Assembly: GCA_033675265.1 (NCBI GenBank)
Contig: JAUJYZ010001501.1
Location: 75,001 to 139,000 of the forward strand
DNA: 64,000 bases
From: Actinostola sp. cb2023
Lineage: Eukaryota > Cnidaria > Anthozoa > Actiniaria > Actinostolidae
Direction of reading: 5' to 3'
In this document: positions 47,202 to 59,724 of the stretch, piece after piece
How positions within the stretch are numbered: the first letter of the stretch is position 1
How the letters are laid out: each line of letters begins with the position of its first letter
Made by a program: the position numbers and the translations under genes
Notes under the pieces: generated by a model
Seen by the model: only the letters and a program-made list of their open reading frames with translations
Database searches by the model: none
What the model was told of the DNA's origin: nothing

Positions 47202-48880
47202 CGTGCGTCTTTCCAGTTCTTTCTAAATTCGGTCTATGCTTCGTTCGTTTCAAATATGGCAAATGCCTGAAGCAATTCCATCCCCAAATACATCTATATA
47301 TTTAATCACGTCGAAACTGCATTCGTCAGGCCTGAGGGCATCACAACCACCTAGAAAGATCGCCCTCCTCGCTCAGCTGTTGCAGCTAGGGAAAATGAAC
47401 AATTTCTTACTTTTTAATTAACTACCGCGCGCGCGTTGGAGCGATTTGATCAAAACAATTTGCTGCCGGAAACCAACTGGAAATCCAAGTTTTCCCAGTA
47501 CGGTTATGACAAAAACCCGTAAAATTGGTATTATTTTCTCTTAATTAATTTCAAATAATATTAGTTTATGATGGCAGGCGTTCTTCACTTTTGCTACATA
47601 TTTGTGCTAACTGCCTGTCATTTTTCGATCCTAAACAAAGAAAGAAAAAAAGATAGAAAAAAAAAAAGGAAAAAAAAGAGAGAGAATGGAAGAAAGAAAG
47701 GAAGAGAGAAAGAATAACGAAAGAAAGAAACAAAGAAAGAAAAGAGAAAGAAAGAAAACAAATCAATATTCGACTTATATTCTCCTTCTTCAATGAGTAT
47801 AAAAACGGGCAGAGATAAACGTTTGACGAACGTTTTCGGTTTAAAAATCAATACATCCAAGTTTTACTTGATAACATGAATACACATAAATGAATTGATT
47901 TTGCGCTAATCTCGCGATCGCTTGAATTTCTCACTAGAAGCTGTGTGTTCCTGTCAGAACAGCTGAACAATCCACCTTCCATAAAGACTATTCAGATGCT
48001 AATGATTCCAAAGACGTGCCCATTTTTTTATGCACGGTTTGTAATACAGCACGAACAGTCACTTGAGGAAATATACAGTTTGAGCGTGTGACCAATACGT
48101 GGACAATATCAATGGACATGACATGAATATAATATCAGTAAAATACTGTCAAATTGGTGTTCTTTTGTATTGACAGTGGCTCATAAAGCGTACTCATAAA
48201 TTAAATCAATTGCTCAATTCTAGATCTGTTAATTATCTGGCGAATTCTACAATCATTGGAGACATTTCGCATGGAAATTCGGCCATATTTGGTAGGCTAG
48301 TCGTATTATTATGTTCATTTGTCTATTTTAAAACAGTTCCCCAGTTTCAAAAGCAGAACCAACGATGAGGTTCCAATTTTCGGTCTTTTTAACTTTTTCT
48401 TTATTTCGACTCTTCGTTCTTTCGGTTGACTTCAGGAACCTACAATTTCACTTCACATTAAAAAAGGCGGTGTTTGTAAACACTCTTTTATCAACAATAC
48501 AAACAACGAAAAGTGCAATCATCTTCATGGTAGAAATAAAGGAGCCCATGTACAAATAAAAAGCGATTTCTGATAGAGTATCACTTAAAAGATAAGCATT
48601 TTCACTTCCAAATTTTCGGATCGGAAAATCCTTTTTTTTTTCTTGAGGATTACAAGTAATCTTGGAAACTAAAGGTCGGGCTTATTCTGCAACCGAATTG
48701 CGCTTTCATTAATTTGTTTTCCGACAGGAAGCAATTACACAGGCTCGTAGTCAATTTCCAGTGTGCCCATTGCCAATGAAGTAATTAATCGATCACCGTA
48801 CAGACAAACTGCAGACCACTAGCAACAGGAACAATGTACTAATATATGACCGAGTGATAGTCATTTCTTTCAAACGTCAA
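47202..48880. other. No gene seen; purine tract
   Basis: 47640-47765 is a GAAA-type purine strand. A 64-codon frame at 48365 has a hydrophobic start but no other support. Confidence 0.5.
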
Positions 48881-48884
48881 TACT

Positions 48885-49175
48885 AAGCTTCTACGCCTTC
48901 CAATTATGTCTACTCCTCCGTCTCTTAGTTTATGATTTTCTTGTATTAAATAATACTTTACGTCAGGGAACTGAACTCGAAATTAAACGCTTAATCCAAA
49001 TATAATGACGAACTCAGCAGCTGATGTACCGAAGTTATTTTGTTTTCTACGTCTTCCAACTATGTCTATAAATATACTCCTCCCTGTCTTAGTTTACGAA
49101 TTTCTTGTATTAAATAATACTTTAGGTCAGGGAACTGAACTCGAAATAAACGCTTAATCCAAATATAATGACGCA
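48885..49175. repeat. Tandem duplication of about 165 bp
   Basis: 48885-49020 and 49047-49175 share CGCTTAATCCAAATATAATG and TTGTATTAAATAATACTTTA. Confidence 0.8.
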
Positions 49176-49841
49176 GCTGAAATAAGTTTCTTTTATAGCA
49201 AAAAAAACCCGGATTCACGACGTGAAATCTACACGGGTTTCTCTCTGTCTAATGGAGTTGGAAGATTGAGTTACACACACTTGGGATCGAATTGTTTTAA
49301 GAGACTTTTTCATCTGATAGTCTTGAACGTTCTATATTTACATTTCGTCAACTGCTGCCTGCATACGATAACCAAAGTCAAATGTTACATTTGCAATTTC
49401 AAGGCTTCTGTTGTTGAGATATGGTTCCTCAGAGCACTGTCTAACAAAACATTTGAGAGCTAGAACACAATACAGATTGGCCGCATTCAAGCCGGAAAAG
49501 TCTTTGTTGCTAATTTGACTTTTACGCCTGTCATGGCTTGAAGTTGCCATTAAGTTCGCATTTACAAAGGTTTAACGTGATCCCTTAAAGACTTTAATCG
49601 CGGTAAAGAAGGATGGAGATTTTGACATTTTGTGTGATTTCAGTAACACAAATATTCCTCATGACAACAGCTTCAAATTTTAAGCTAAATATTGAAATCT
49701 GGAATCTTCCACAAGACTGAGATAATCTTAATGCTTGATTGATGTTCAGTTAACGTTGCGGGATGTAAAGTCACGATTTCTATCAATGGAACTACAATGT
49801 AATGTGCATTAAGTGGTCACACTCGGGGAATGATGGTCTAG
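49176..49841. other. No gene seen
   Basis: AT-rich unique DNA between two repeats; no credible coding frame. Confidence 0.5.
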
Positions 49842-51700
49842 TGTCCGCTTAATAGAGGGTGTCCGTTTAATAGAGGGTGTCCGCTTAATAGAGGGTGTCC
49901 GCTTAATAGAGGGTGTCCGTTTAATAGAGGGTGTCCGCTTAATAGAGGGTGTCCGTTTAATAGAGGGTGTCCGTTTAATACAGGGTGACCGCTTAATAGA
50001 GGGTGTCCGTTTAATAGAGGGTGTCCGCTTAATACAGGGTTTCCGCTTAATCAGTAGAGGGTGTCCGCTTAATAGAGGGTGTCCGTTTAATAGAGGGTGT
50101 CCGCTTAATAGAGGGTGTCCGTTTAATAGAGGGTGTCCGTTTAATACAGGGTGACCGCTTAATAGAGGGTGTCCGTTTAATAGAGGGTGTCCGTTTAATA
50201 CAGGGTGACCGCTTAATAGAGGGTGTCCGTTTAATAGAGGGTGTCCGCTTAATACAGGGTGTCCGCTTAATAGAGGGTGTCCGTTTAATAGAGGGTGTCC
50301 ACTTAATAGAGGGTGTCCGTTTAATACAGGTTGTTCGTTTAATACAGGGTGTCCGCTTAATAGAGGGTGTCCGTTTAATACAGGGTGACCGCTTAATACA
50401 GGGTGTCCGTTTAATAGAGGGTGTCTGTTTAATACAGTGTCCGTTTAATACAGGCTGTCCGTTTAATACAGGGTGACCGCTTACTTAACAGAGGGTGTCC
50501 GTTTAATAGAGGGTGTCCGTTTAATATAGGTTGACCGTTTAATACAGGCTGTCCGTTTAATAGAGGGTGTCCGTTTAATACAGGTTGACCGTTTAATACA
50601 GGCTGTCCGTTTAATACAGGGTGACCGCTTACTTAATACAGGGTGTCCGTTTAATAGAGGGTGTCCGTTTAATATAGGTTGACCGTTTAATACAGGCTGT
50701 CCGTTTAATAGAGGGTGTCCGTTTAATACAGGTTGACCGTTTAATACAGGGTGTCCGTTTAATACAGGGTGTCCGTTTAATACAGGCCTAGTTGTCCGTT
50801 TAATAGAGGGTGTTCGTTTAATACAGGTTGTCCGTTTAATACAGGGTGACCGCTTAATAGAGGGTGTCCGTTTAATAGAGGGTGTCCGCTTAATACAGGG
50901 TGTCCGCTTAATAGAGGGTGTCCGTTTAATAGAGGGTGTCCGCTTAATAGAGGGTGTCCGTTTAATAGAGGGTGTCCGCTTAATAGAGGGTGTCCGTTTA
51001 ATACAGGTTGTTCGTTTAATACAGGGTGACCGCTTACTTAATACAGGGTGTCCGTTTAATAGAGGGTGTCCGTTTAATATAGGTTGACCGTTTAATACAG
51101 GGTGTCCGTTTAATAGAGGGTGTCCGTTTAATACAGGTTGACCGTTTAATAGGGGGTTTGTCCGTTTAATACAGGTTGACCGTTTAATATACAGGTTGAC
51201 CGTTTAATACAGGGTGTCCGTTTAATACAGGTTGTCCGTTTAATACAGGGTGTCCGTTTAATACAGGGTGTCCGTTTAATACAGGGTGTCCGTTTAATAC
51301 AGGGTGTCCGTTTAATACAGGTGTCCGTTTAATACAGGGTGTCCGTTTAATACAGGGTGTCCGTTTAATACAGGTGTCCGTTTAATACAGGTTGACCGTT
51401 TAATACAGGGTGTCCGTTTAATACAGGTTGACCGTTTAATACAGGTTGACCGTTTAATACAGGTTGACCGTTTAATACAGGGTGACCGTTTAATACAGGT
51501 TGACCGTTTAATACAGGTTGACCGTTTAATACAGGTTGACCGTTTAATACAGGGTGTCCGTTTAATACAGTGTCCGTTTAATACAGGGTGTCCGTTTAAT
51601 ACAGGGTGTCCGTTTAATACAGGGGTGACCGTTTAATACAGGTTGACCGTTTAATACAGGGTGTCCGTTTAATAGAGGGTGTCCGTTTAATACAGGTTCC
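49842..51700. repeat. 17-bp minisatellite, about 109 copies
   Basis: Unit GTCCGTTTAATACAGGG with two main variable positions (CGT/CGC and ATACAG/ATAGAG). The left third is richer in CGC and GAG variants, the right third almost only CGT and CAG. Isolated units recur at 52024 and 52280. Confidence 0.95.
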
Positions 51701-52340
51701 ATGTCGTAATGTACGCAGATGTTTAATTCTACTATTTCGGGTGTCCGTAATTTCTTTAAATAGCGAAGAAGCTCCAAAAATTAGATGGTGTCCGTTTTTT
51801 TTATACAGGTTCCATGTCGTAATGTACGCAGATGTTATTCTTCATAATTCTACTATTTTCGCCAAATTTCATTCGTCGACGGTGTATTCAAAATTTTCTT
51901 ATGAAATAGCGAAGAAGCTCCAAAAATTAGATGTGTAATTCGTGAACGGCCTTTTAAGGTTTTTTTTATAGCGAGCCGAAAAAGTAACCATTTAAGCATC
52001 TTTTTCGATGTAATGTCTGTGCCCGCTCAATAGAGGGTGTCCGCTCAAAGGGTTTTACGGATAGAGTACATCTGCTGAGAGAAACAAATGAGCTGCAATA
52101 CTATATGAATAAATTAACATTAATTAAAAAAAAACTGTTCTGCAGCAGTTTTTGATGGGAATATCAGGGCATTCAATAGCGGCGACAATGATAATTTTGA
52201 GAGACTCCAAAACTCTGAAACATTTTGTCATTTCAGTGGGGGCTATCTATCGCATCTTTTTCGATGAGTCTGTGCCCGCTCAATAGAGGGTGTCCGCTTA
52301 AAACGGGTTTTACGGATAAGTTTGCTGAAGTACACAGTTA
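51701..52340. repeat. Duplicated segments between array and GPCR
   Basis: TTCCATGTCGTAATGTACGC occurs at 51698 and 51809, and TCTGTGCCCGCTCAATAGAG at 52015 and 52270. No promoter element is recognised. Confidence 0.7.
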
Positions 52341-52574
52341 CATATTACTTAGAATTTTGAGCAGTGGGGAATAGCGGCGACTGCTGAGAGAGAAAAAAAA
52401 GTGAGCTATCGAGGATTTTTTAGTTACATATTACTTAGGAGCAAAAAAAATGAGCTGTTTTTTGCACATATGATATTTATTCAGAGAGTGGCCAAAGCGG
52501 AAGCACTGAACTCCAGCTAACGACTTTTTGTTTGATATTTGGGTCTAGAAGAAATCAAAGAAGAATACACAGAT

Positions 52575-53816
52575 ATGGCGAGCCTCAATAACACAAGTTT
52601 TACAAACAAGAGCAGCTTGGACTATGGAAACTGTGCATCAGAAGATAGCTTGGGGATCATGATAGTTAAGGTGCTGGCTTATTGTGTTGTTATACTTCTT
52701 TCGTTTGTTGGAAATGTCTTGGTGCTTCACATCTTCTACAAGAATCGTGCGATAAGGACAACGACAAACTCCTTCATTGTAAACATGGCCGCCTCCGATA
52801 TCATGCTACCTGTATTTGTTATTCCACGGCACATGGTGGCCGTCTTCGAGAAAGGTCCGCAAGCACTACAAGTCTGGCGCGTCGATGGTTTCATGGGTGA
52901 AGTATTGTGCAAGTTCGTTCCATTCATTGGCGATGTCTCTAACTCGGTATCTATTTTAACGCTTGTCTTAATTTCCATTGATCGGTACATCGCCATCGTG
53001 TGGCCATTGTCTACAAAGTACAGAATAACCCCAAGTAGATGTAATATGCTAATCGCTGCAACGTGGATAATGTCGCTGGTGCTACACGCTCCATACTTGT
53101 ATACGTTTAAGCTCCTGTTTAATGGCCGGACAAATCTCTGCATTTTGTACTGGGGTTCGTTGACCTCCATGCAAGAACCCAATGCCAACCACCACCTGAA
53201 TGACAATGCTCAGAAAATCTACTTTGTAATTCTGACATTGCTTTTGTACCTAATACCCTTAATAACAATCACTTTTCTGTACTCGTCTATAATCCACGAA
53301 CTTCGAAACAAAAAACGTATCCTCTCCGAGCAAAACCAGGCATCACACCACAGGCGACAGCGAAGGAGAGAAGACAACCGCGTGATTGCAATGCTTGTGG
53401 TAATAGTATCGATATTTGCTGTCCTGTTTGCCCCGATATACCTCAGCTACTTTGTGTTATATTTTGTGTGGGACTACACGGCTTTATTGTCTTGCGGACA
53501 GCTCAACTTGAGATTTGTCCTTTTCTTTCTCACGCTCTCAAATTGCTGCCTCAATCCATACATTTATTTTATTTTCATACGAAGATATCGACAATGTGCA
53601 AAGAACCTCCTCTCCTCCCTATGCGGTTCGAGGATAATGACGGTGTGCTCAAAAATACGCGATTGGAAGTGCTGTTTTCAAGATTACTTTGACGATGCGA
53701 TGGAAGATTCCCACCGTACGCGCCGTGCCAATAGCTCATGTAGGGCTAGGCAAACAGAGCTTGTACTGTTGGCATCGGAACAGGAACCAACGCTCCAGTT
53801 CGAGACAGGTGTATAG
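52575..53816 (+). CDS. Class A (rhodopsin-like) GPCR, probably peptide-type
   Basis: Single-exon 413-residue receptor. I take the ATG at 52575 (gatATGG, purine at -3, G at +4); the frame is open upstream without another ATG. Extracellular N terminus with NNT and NKS glycosylation sites. TM1 about 28-53 (GNVLV), TM2 about 65-88 (Asp75), Cys112 and Cys189 for the conserved disulphide, TM3 ending in DRY at 136-138, TM4 about 157-175, TM5 about 214-240, TM6 about 270-296 (FAP where most receptors have CWxP), TM7 about 311-335 with NPYIY at 327-331. A basic third loop (RRQRRR) and C-terminal cysteines follow. IDRYIAIVWPL and the overall plan fit neuropeptide-type receptors. Ligand unknown. A possible poly(A) signal is at 54944. 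Confidence 0.93.
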   Translation: MASLNNTSFTNKSSLDYGNCASEDSLGIMIVKVLAYCVVILLSFVGNVLVLHIFYKNRAIRTTTNSFIVNMAASDIMLPVFVIPRHMVAVFEKGPQALQVWRVDGFMGEVLCKFVPFIGDVSNSVSILTLVLISIDRYIAIVWPLSTKYRITPSRCNMLIAATWIMSLVLHAPYLYTFKLLFNGRTNLCILYWGSLTSMQEPNANHHLNDNAQKIYFVILTLLLYLIPLITITFLYSSIIHELRNKKRILSEQNQASHHRRQRRREDNRVIAMLVVIVSIFAVLFAPIYLSYFVLYFVWDYTALLSCGQLNLRFVLFFLTLSNCCLNPYIYFIFIRRYRQCAKNLLSSLCGSRIMTVCSKIRDWKCCFQDYFDDAMEDSHRTRRANSSCRARQTELVLLASEQEPTLQFETGV

Positions 53817-56052
53817 ACACGTAAAGCGCTCGTCTCCACGAGTTGGGCTTTTAAACTATGTAATCATAGAAATCGAAAAGGGTCTTGCTGAAAAACAAAC
53901 ATGACAAAAAAAAACGTTTTTGGTTTTTAGATTAACATGTATTGTTAGGTTAAAAACATACATTAAGACGGCATTTTCTTGTTGATAATTAAGGCCTGAC
54001 TCGATTTGAAAGGATAACACAGTTAATCGATATAAAACAAAGGTACCAGCGGCTAAGGAAGTACAGCAATTAACATATACAAAAGTCCTAAAAAGCTCTT
54101 TTGTGTCCTGAAGAAATGTCAAAACAATATATATTCCTGATTCAACAAGGAGTGTGTACATGGCTTACATCCTTAATCGAGCCGAATCGAAGGTTGAAAA
54201 TAGATTTAATCTGAAGATTCGTATCGAAAACCCAGAAATCGCTCTCCCACTGCATTATCTTGCTCATCCGGGGACAGAGCACTGTTTATCAAAGGAGGCC
54301 GTCAACTGTTTCCCTGCCTTCACAACAGTTCCACGCAGATGTGTGGTTGAGCAGAACATTCAAGCGGATGCCTTCCTGACTAAAAATACTCAAAGATAAA
54401 CTTCAAGATCCCGACAGGCTTTCAAGCGCCGAGTCATATAAGAGGACTCACGTCAAATGATTGAAAACATTGAGAAAGGCTGAATGACAGAAGCACTTGA
54501 TGGAAAATCCTGACCAGTGTATAAATACTGTAGTCGGCATTCGATTGATATTTCAACTGAGACCCCGGACATCGACGGCAGCAGAGACAACTTATTGTCC
54601 GTGAAAATTTCCGATCGAAAAAAAGCCGGAAACACTTTTCACATATAATATTGTTCAAATCTAAATGAAAACAAACCTCGAGAATAACCTCAAATTGTAG
54701 AATGTAAAATATTGTAAAAGTAGCTAGGAATCCAAGTAAGCATAATAAGTAAAAGTTACAATCAACCCAAGGTCTAAATGTTAGATTTTAATGTTTTTCA
54801 AAGTCAACAGAGTTGGCTATCTCGTGTTGAAGTGTCAGAGTGGCTTCCGCCTTGTGGGCTGTGTGAGTGATGAACCTTTATGTCCAAGTTACAATACAAG
54901 ACCACGCAATAGCCTTTGTGTTTTTTCTAGTTTTGTAATCTTCAATAAAGAAGCTAAGCAACATCAGCTGGACAGGTGGATGTTTGCTTGTCGAGTCTTA
55001 TCCATCGAAAACTGAATGGCTATGAAAACTAACGGACATCAGTGAAGTCGGTGAATAAATTACTCTCCATTTTCCTTCCAGTAACATTTCTCATAATATT
55101 TGGCATCCCCAGGCTATATATCAAAACTGCAGGCGATATACGTGTCGTAATGAATCAATCCGACATTACGAGGCTTATTTAATGATTTTAAATGTAATGG
55201 ACTGGTGTTTCTATTGTAAATGGTATTTTTGACACGGAATCAAAACTACTGTAGTTTGTTTATACAGATTCAAAGGTCCAAAGCCAGTCACAATGGATTG
55301 CAGACTGCACTATTCTGAATAACAAATATTGTGTTGTATAATTATATATACCGTTATTACTATCTCGCCCGCCATGGCGGCGTATTATTAATACCTTGTC
55401 TTCAGTAAATGAATTTTTCTTTGACAAAATTTAATGGGCTTAACAGAAGTAGGAACCGAGTTTGCCGATCAAATAAACGTTCATATATAGAGCTATATAT
55501 ATATTATTTCTAATATTCCGTTATGTAAACATAATGGATAAGTAAAAAATATACCAGTGCCGCTTCCTGCTTTTTGTTTCTGCCCAGTACTCCTTATTAC
55601 TTAGTTTTACGACAAATTAAACGTATAAAATATGAAGGAAATACGAAAATCTTGGAATCGCCTGAATTTGATGAGCTATCGATCGTGAGAATCAAGACGA
55701 ACAGTCAAGTTTTGTCCATCAATCCTGGCTAAACGTGCTTTCAGAGATTCATTATCTAAAGTGTAGCAACTCTGGTTCAATATCACTATAAGGAAGCATT
55801 AGCCATACACACAGCGGGTGTGCGTTTAGTAAGAATATCATTCCTAAATCCAACCTGAGGCTAGAAGCTTGTAACATTTACAGATAGACCAGGCGCTCTT
55901 CGATATGCTTGTTAAAAAGTTCAGTTTACAAATTAGAGATAATAAAAGAGCATATTATTTAGCAAGAACACTAGCTATATATGGCATATTGGAACGTGTA
56001 ATGTTGAAATTAAATCTCACACCAAAAGGAATTGTGTGCGCTTTATATCATC
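53817..56052. other. GPCR 3' flank; no further clear gene
   Basis: AATAAA at 54944-54949 could end the GPCR transcript. A plus-strand frame with ATG in fair context (about 54160-54399, 79 codons, MAYILNRAESKVENRFN) has protein-like composition but no recognised motif; confidence in it is low. The rest is unique AT-rich DNA. Confidence 0.4.
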
Positions 56053-56380
56053 GCTCAAGTGTTGTGATAATTACTCGGGCTCCCTGAACCATGACCCCGA
56101 GTTATAAAATGCTGTTCCTTTTCTATTTCCGTACACAACTTGACTGCTACAGCACATGCGCTGTGCCGCTGAATTACAACGAAGACTCAGTTTTCGAGTT
56201 AATATTGACTCGATACTATTGTTCAAGTGTTGTGATATTTACTCGGGCTTCCTGACGAATGCCCGAGTTATAAAATGCTGTTCCTTTTCTATTTTCATGC
56301 ATATGCAACTTGGTTGCTAGAGCACATACTCTGTGCCGCTGAATTACAACGAAGGCTCAGTTTTAGAGTTAATATTGACT
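56053..56380 (+). mobile_element. Hairpin-headed repeat, two tandem copies
   Basis: 56053-56210 and 56225-56380: each has TTACTCGGGC, a loop, CCGAGTTATAAAATGCTG, then CTGTGCCGCTGAATTAC. Related to 37681-37830. Confidence 0.75.
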
Positions 56381-56808
56381 CGATATGATTACACATTTTC
56401 TAAGTGTCGATGATATCGTCCGCCCAGCTTCGATTCATTTCAGGCAAAATTTCAAGTATGTTTAACTCAGATTGTTTTGATTTAGCTATTGAAGAACTAC
56501 TGTAGACTAAATCCATTACTTTGCACCTACGTACGTTGGCTAACTGCATCTATTTTCTCTTTTGAGTTTTGCATGGTACAGAAAATATCCATTGAACAAG
56601 CGTTCACTCGGGCTTCTACTTAATCAAATGATAAGATGACAATGAATAAAGGGAATAATAATAATAACAATAATGATAATAATAATAATAATAAAAATTA
56701 GAAGAGATTTCGATATAAATTTACTGATATAACATTGCGACATGCAGTAAGTTCTTAAAATACATAGTGAAACGTTTTACATAGACATATACTTTATTTT
56801 AGTACCAG

Positions 56809-57005
56809 TAGTTTACTAAAAATTAGTTTACTAAAAATTAGTTTACTAAAAATTAGTTTACTAAAAATTAGTTTACTAAAAAATAGTTTACTAAAAATTA
56901 GTTTACTAAAAATTAGTTTACTAAAAATTAGTTTACTAAAAATTAGTTTACTAAAAATTAGTTTACTAAAAATTAGTTTACTAAAAAGTAGTTTACTAAA
57001 AAGTA
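56809..57005. repeat. 15-bp minisatellite, 13 copies
   Basis: TAGTTTACTAAAAAT repeated almost without change. Confidence 0.95.
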
Positions 57006-57054
57006 CTAAAGGCTAAAATGAGATGAAAAATGTCACGTAAATAGCTTTTAAATA

Positions 57055-57190
57055 ATAATAATAAATAATTGTTATAGCGCCCTTTCCCAAGAAGACCAAA
57101 GGCGTTTTACAATAATAATAATAATAACATTTATTTATATGGCGCAAATTCAACATACATTTTCAAATGCGCCTTAAAGTAATAATAACA
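57055..57190. mobile_element. Retroposon tail with AAT repeat
   Basis: (AAT)n followed by TTTATTTATATGGCGCAAAT and CAAATGCGCCTTA; the same GCGCAAATTCAAC...CAAATGCGCC pairing occurs at 46940-46980. Likely a SINE/LINE 3' end. Confidence 0.4.
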
Positions 57191-57217
57191 AAACAAATGT
57201 ATGTATGTATGTAATAA

Positions 57218-57805
57218 CTAAATATATACAGTTCAAACATAACTTATCCCAACAAAATATTAATCAAACATTAAATACACATGACAATAAAACAACTAAA
57301 TATATACAGTTCAAACATAACTTATCCCAACAAAAAATTAATCAAACATTAAATACACATGACAATAAAACAACTAAATATATACAGTTCAAACATAACT
57401 TATCCTAACAAAATATTAATTCAACATTAAATACACATGACAATAAAACAACTAAGTATACAGCTATTTCAAAAAACGTTGATACTGAATAATAGTGTAT
57501 TCCAAGACCGAAATGCATTTTGGGACTCTTGCAATATTGTCTAAAGTAATATAAATAATAATATTTGATTTGATTTTTTGAGTATTCCATCAGAAACAAT
57601 ATACTAGCTCCATATGGCGAACAAATCGCTGTATATTTACTTTTTATTTCAAAATAACGAGGCCCACAATGCCCTTTGGTCTTGGAATGCACTATTCAGT
57701 ATGCAGTTTTCAACGTTTTTTGAAATAGCTGTATACAGTTCAAACATAACTTATCCTAACAAAAAATTAATCAAACATTAAATACACATGACAATAAAAC
57801 AACTA
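57218..57805. repeat. 78-bp tandem repeat interrupted by a MITE
   Basis: Three units (57218-57455) with ACAGTTCAAACATAACTTAT; the fourth continues at 57736 after the MITE. 78 is a multiple of three, so a 26-residue peptide repeat appears in one frame; not taken as coding. Confidence 0.9.
57457..57735. mobile_element. MITE of the TATACAGCTATTTC family (member 3)
   Basis: Ends TATACAGCTATTTCAAAAAA and complement; inserted into the 78-bp array, probably at TA. Confidence 0.9.
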
Positions 57806-57828
57806 ATGACTTGGCTCCTTCTCTATCT

Positions 57829-58078
57829 GTATACAGTCATTGTCATTAACGTTGTCCCATTCTCTATTCGTTATTTTGGAATTTTAATTTCAAAAGCAAA
57901 AATCACCTCTGCCTGTGAAAACGGGCATTGTTAAAATTCTGTTCTCACACTGAGATGATGTTTGCTTTTGAAATTTTAAATTCCACGTGTGCAAAACGAA
58001 TATATTATGAGACACATGACATTTATTGTAGTGTTAATCTCTTTTTAGCTGGACAACGTTAATAACATTGACTGTATG
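57829..58078. mobile_element. MITE, 250 bp
   Basis: ATACAGTCATTGTCATTAAC and its near complement at 58050-58078, with inner paired TTTTGGAATTTTAATTTC. Confidence 0.75.
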
Positions 58079-58393
58079 TATTGTTATCAATAATGTTTTT
58101 GAAGTAGTGGATTTACTTTGTAGTTAAATACAGGGCTCTATTTAATCCATATTCTGCTGAACTACGATACCCTGTTATAATTAAGTATCACGATTCTCTT
58201 AAGATTTTGATCTAGAGAGAGACGGCATTATTTTACAAAATTTGAGAGTATTTCATCGAATTTGTCATTCACTTGATTCTAAATTGAACAAGAAAACGTA
58301 GAATTACGTTTCTAAACCATGTTCAATAAGTAGAGAAAATGGGGATTTCTTTTGGTAAAAAAGTGAAGATCGAGCGAAAAGTTATTTTCACAC

Positions 58394-58548
58394 GATTTTG
58401 AGACGGCATTATCGGTTTATAATGACGGCGTTGGGAGAAAATATATTCCACGTATTGGCTCCGTCGCTAAGCGACTCCATGCACCAATACCGAATATATT
58501 TTCTCCCAACTAGCCGTCATTATAAACCGTTAATGCCGTCTCAAAACC
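58394..58548. mobile_element. Palindromic MITE, TTTGAGACGGCATTA ends
   Basis: Arms of about 65 bp (GAGACGGCATTA, CGTCATTATAAACC, TTGGGAGAAAATATATTC). A half-related segment lies at 61998-62065. Confidence 0.85.
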
Positions 58549-58689
58549 GCGTTTAGTTTATAATAAAGAAATTAAAGGAATTAAATAATTATATGAATTG
58601 AATTATATAAAAAGATTAAATAAACCAATTAAAATAAATAAATATAAATAAAATAAACAAATAGTTAAAAAAAAAAATCATAAAAAAAT

Positions 58690-58867
<178 letters not shown>

Positions 58868-59059
58868 CGATGCTTCAATTAAATATAATAACTTTATTCC
58901 TCAAAACAAATTACAAATAAGAGATAGAAAAATAGATAATAATCCTTATTTACAAAATTTAAAATGATCGCTTGGATTGTTCAATAACAATTAACTAATT
59001 ATATTAAAATACAAACAATATCAATATCAATTAAATATGCTTCAATTCAACCGTTATTA

Positions 59060-59285
59060 GTATTACCCGCCTCTCACCGCTGTGGTGCCTGGTTCAATTC
59101 ACAGACCAGGCCAGGCGCTTTATGTGAGTTGAGTTTGTTGGTTCTCTGGGTTTTTCTTTGGGCATTTCCGTAAGGATTTCAGCCAAATTTTCCTCCCTCC
59201 ACAAAAACCAACCATAAATTCTAATTCGACCTAGAACAGGACTCCATTTAAACCAGGTTCTGCTGAACTGGACTGTATAAATATC
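59060..59285 (+). mobile_element. tRNA-derived SINE fragment
   Basis: Contains a B-box-like GGTTCAATTC within CTGGTTCAATTCACAGACC, then GAGTTTGTTGGTTCTC and a pyrimidine-rich stretch ending in CACAAAAACCAACC. I know this arrangement from SINEs common in anthozoan genomes. Truncated, no A box. Confidence 0.55.
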
Positions 59286-59724
59286 GGATCGGACATTTAT
59301 TGATTAATTATAAACGAAAAAATATATATATAAAAAATAAAATAAAAAATCAATCAATCAATCAATCAATATATTTTCTAACGATTTGGAATGCATACTA
59401 GCAATGTTGTTGTGTTAGGGCGCTGGCAGTTAGTATACCCTTAGGTGAAGAGATGTGTATAATACTAGTAGAGTATGGCATAATAAAGAGCTGTCTTTAA
59501 TTATATTTCTTGATTTTCGGCTCTTGAGGGAGTGAATTATTTTTCGTAAACAAAGTCGAGATGGCCTTTATTTTTTCGAGTTATTGATGAAACCACGTAA
59601 CTAGTTTACAAGGTGATCGAATACCAGACTATATATCAATATATGATGTAGATTGTGGAGTTGTTATACAATTTTGCTTCCGCCGTATAATATAATTTTT
59701 GATAACTAGGCACAGCTTTCATCA

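Noticed and set aside
48365..48559. A 64-codon frame with a hydrophobic N terminus
   Set aside because: Phe/Leu-rich because of T-rich DNA; no splice, poly(A) or paralogue support.
49842..51700. Regular short repeats as a possible CRISPR array
   Set aside because: Units are contiguous without unique spacers, and the DNA is animal nuclear; it is a minisatellite.
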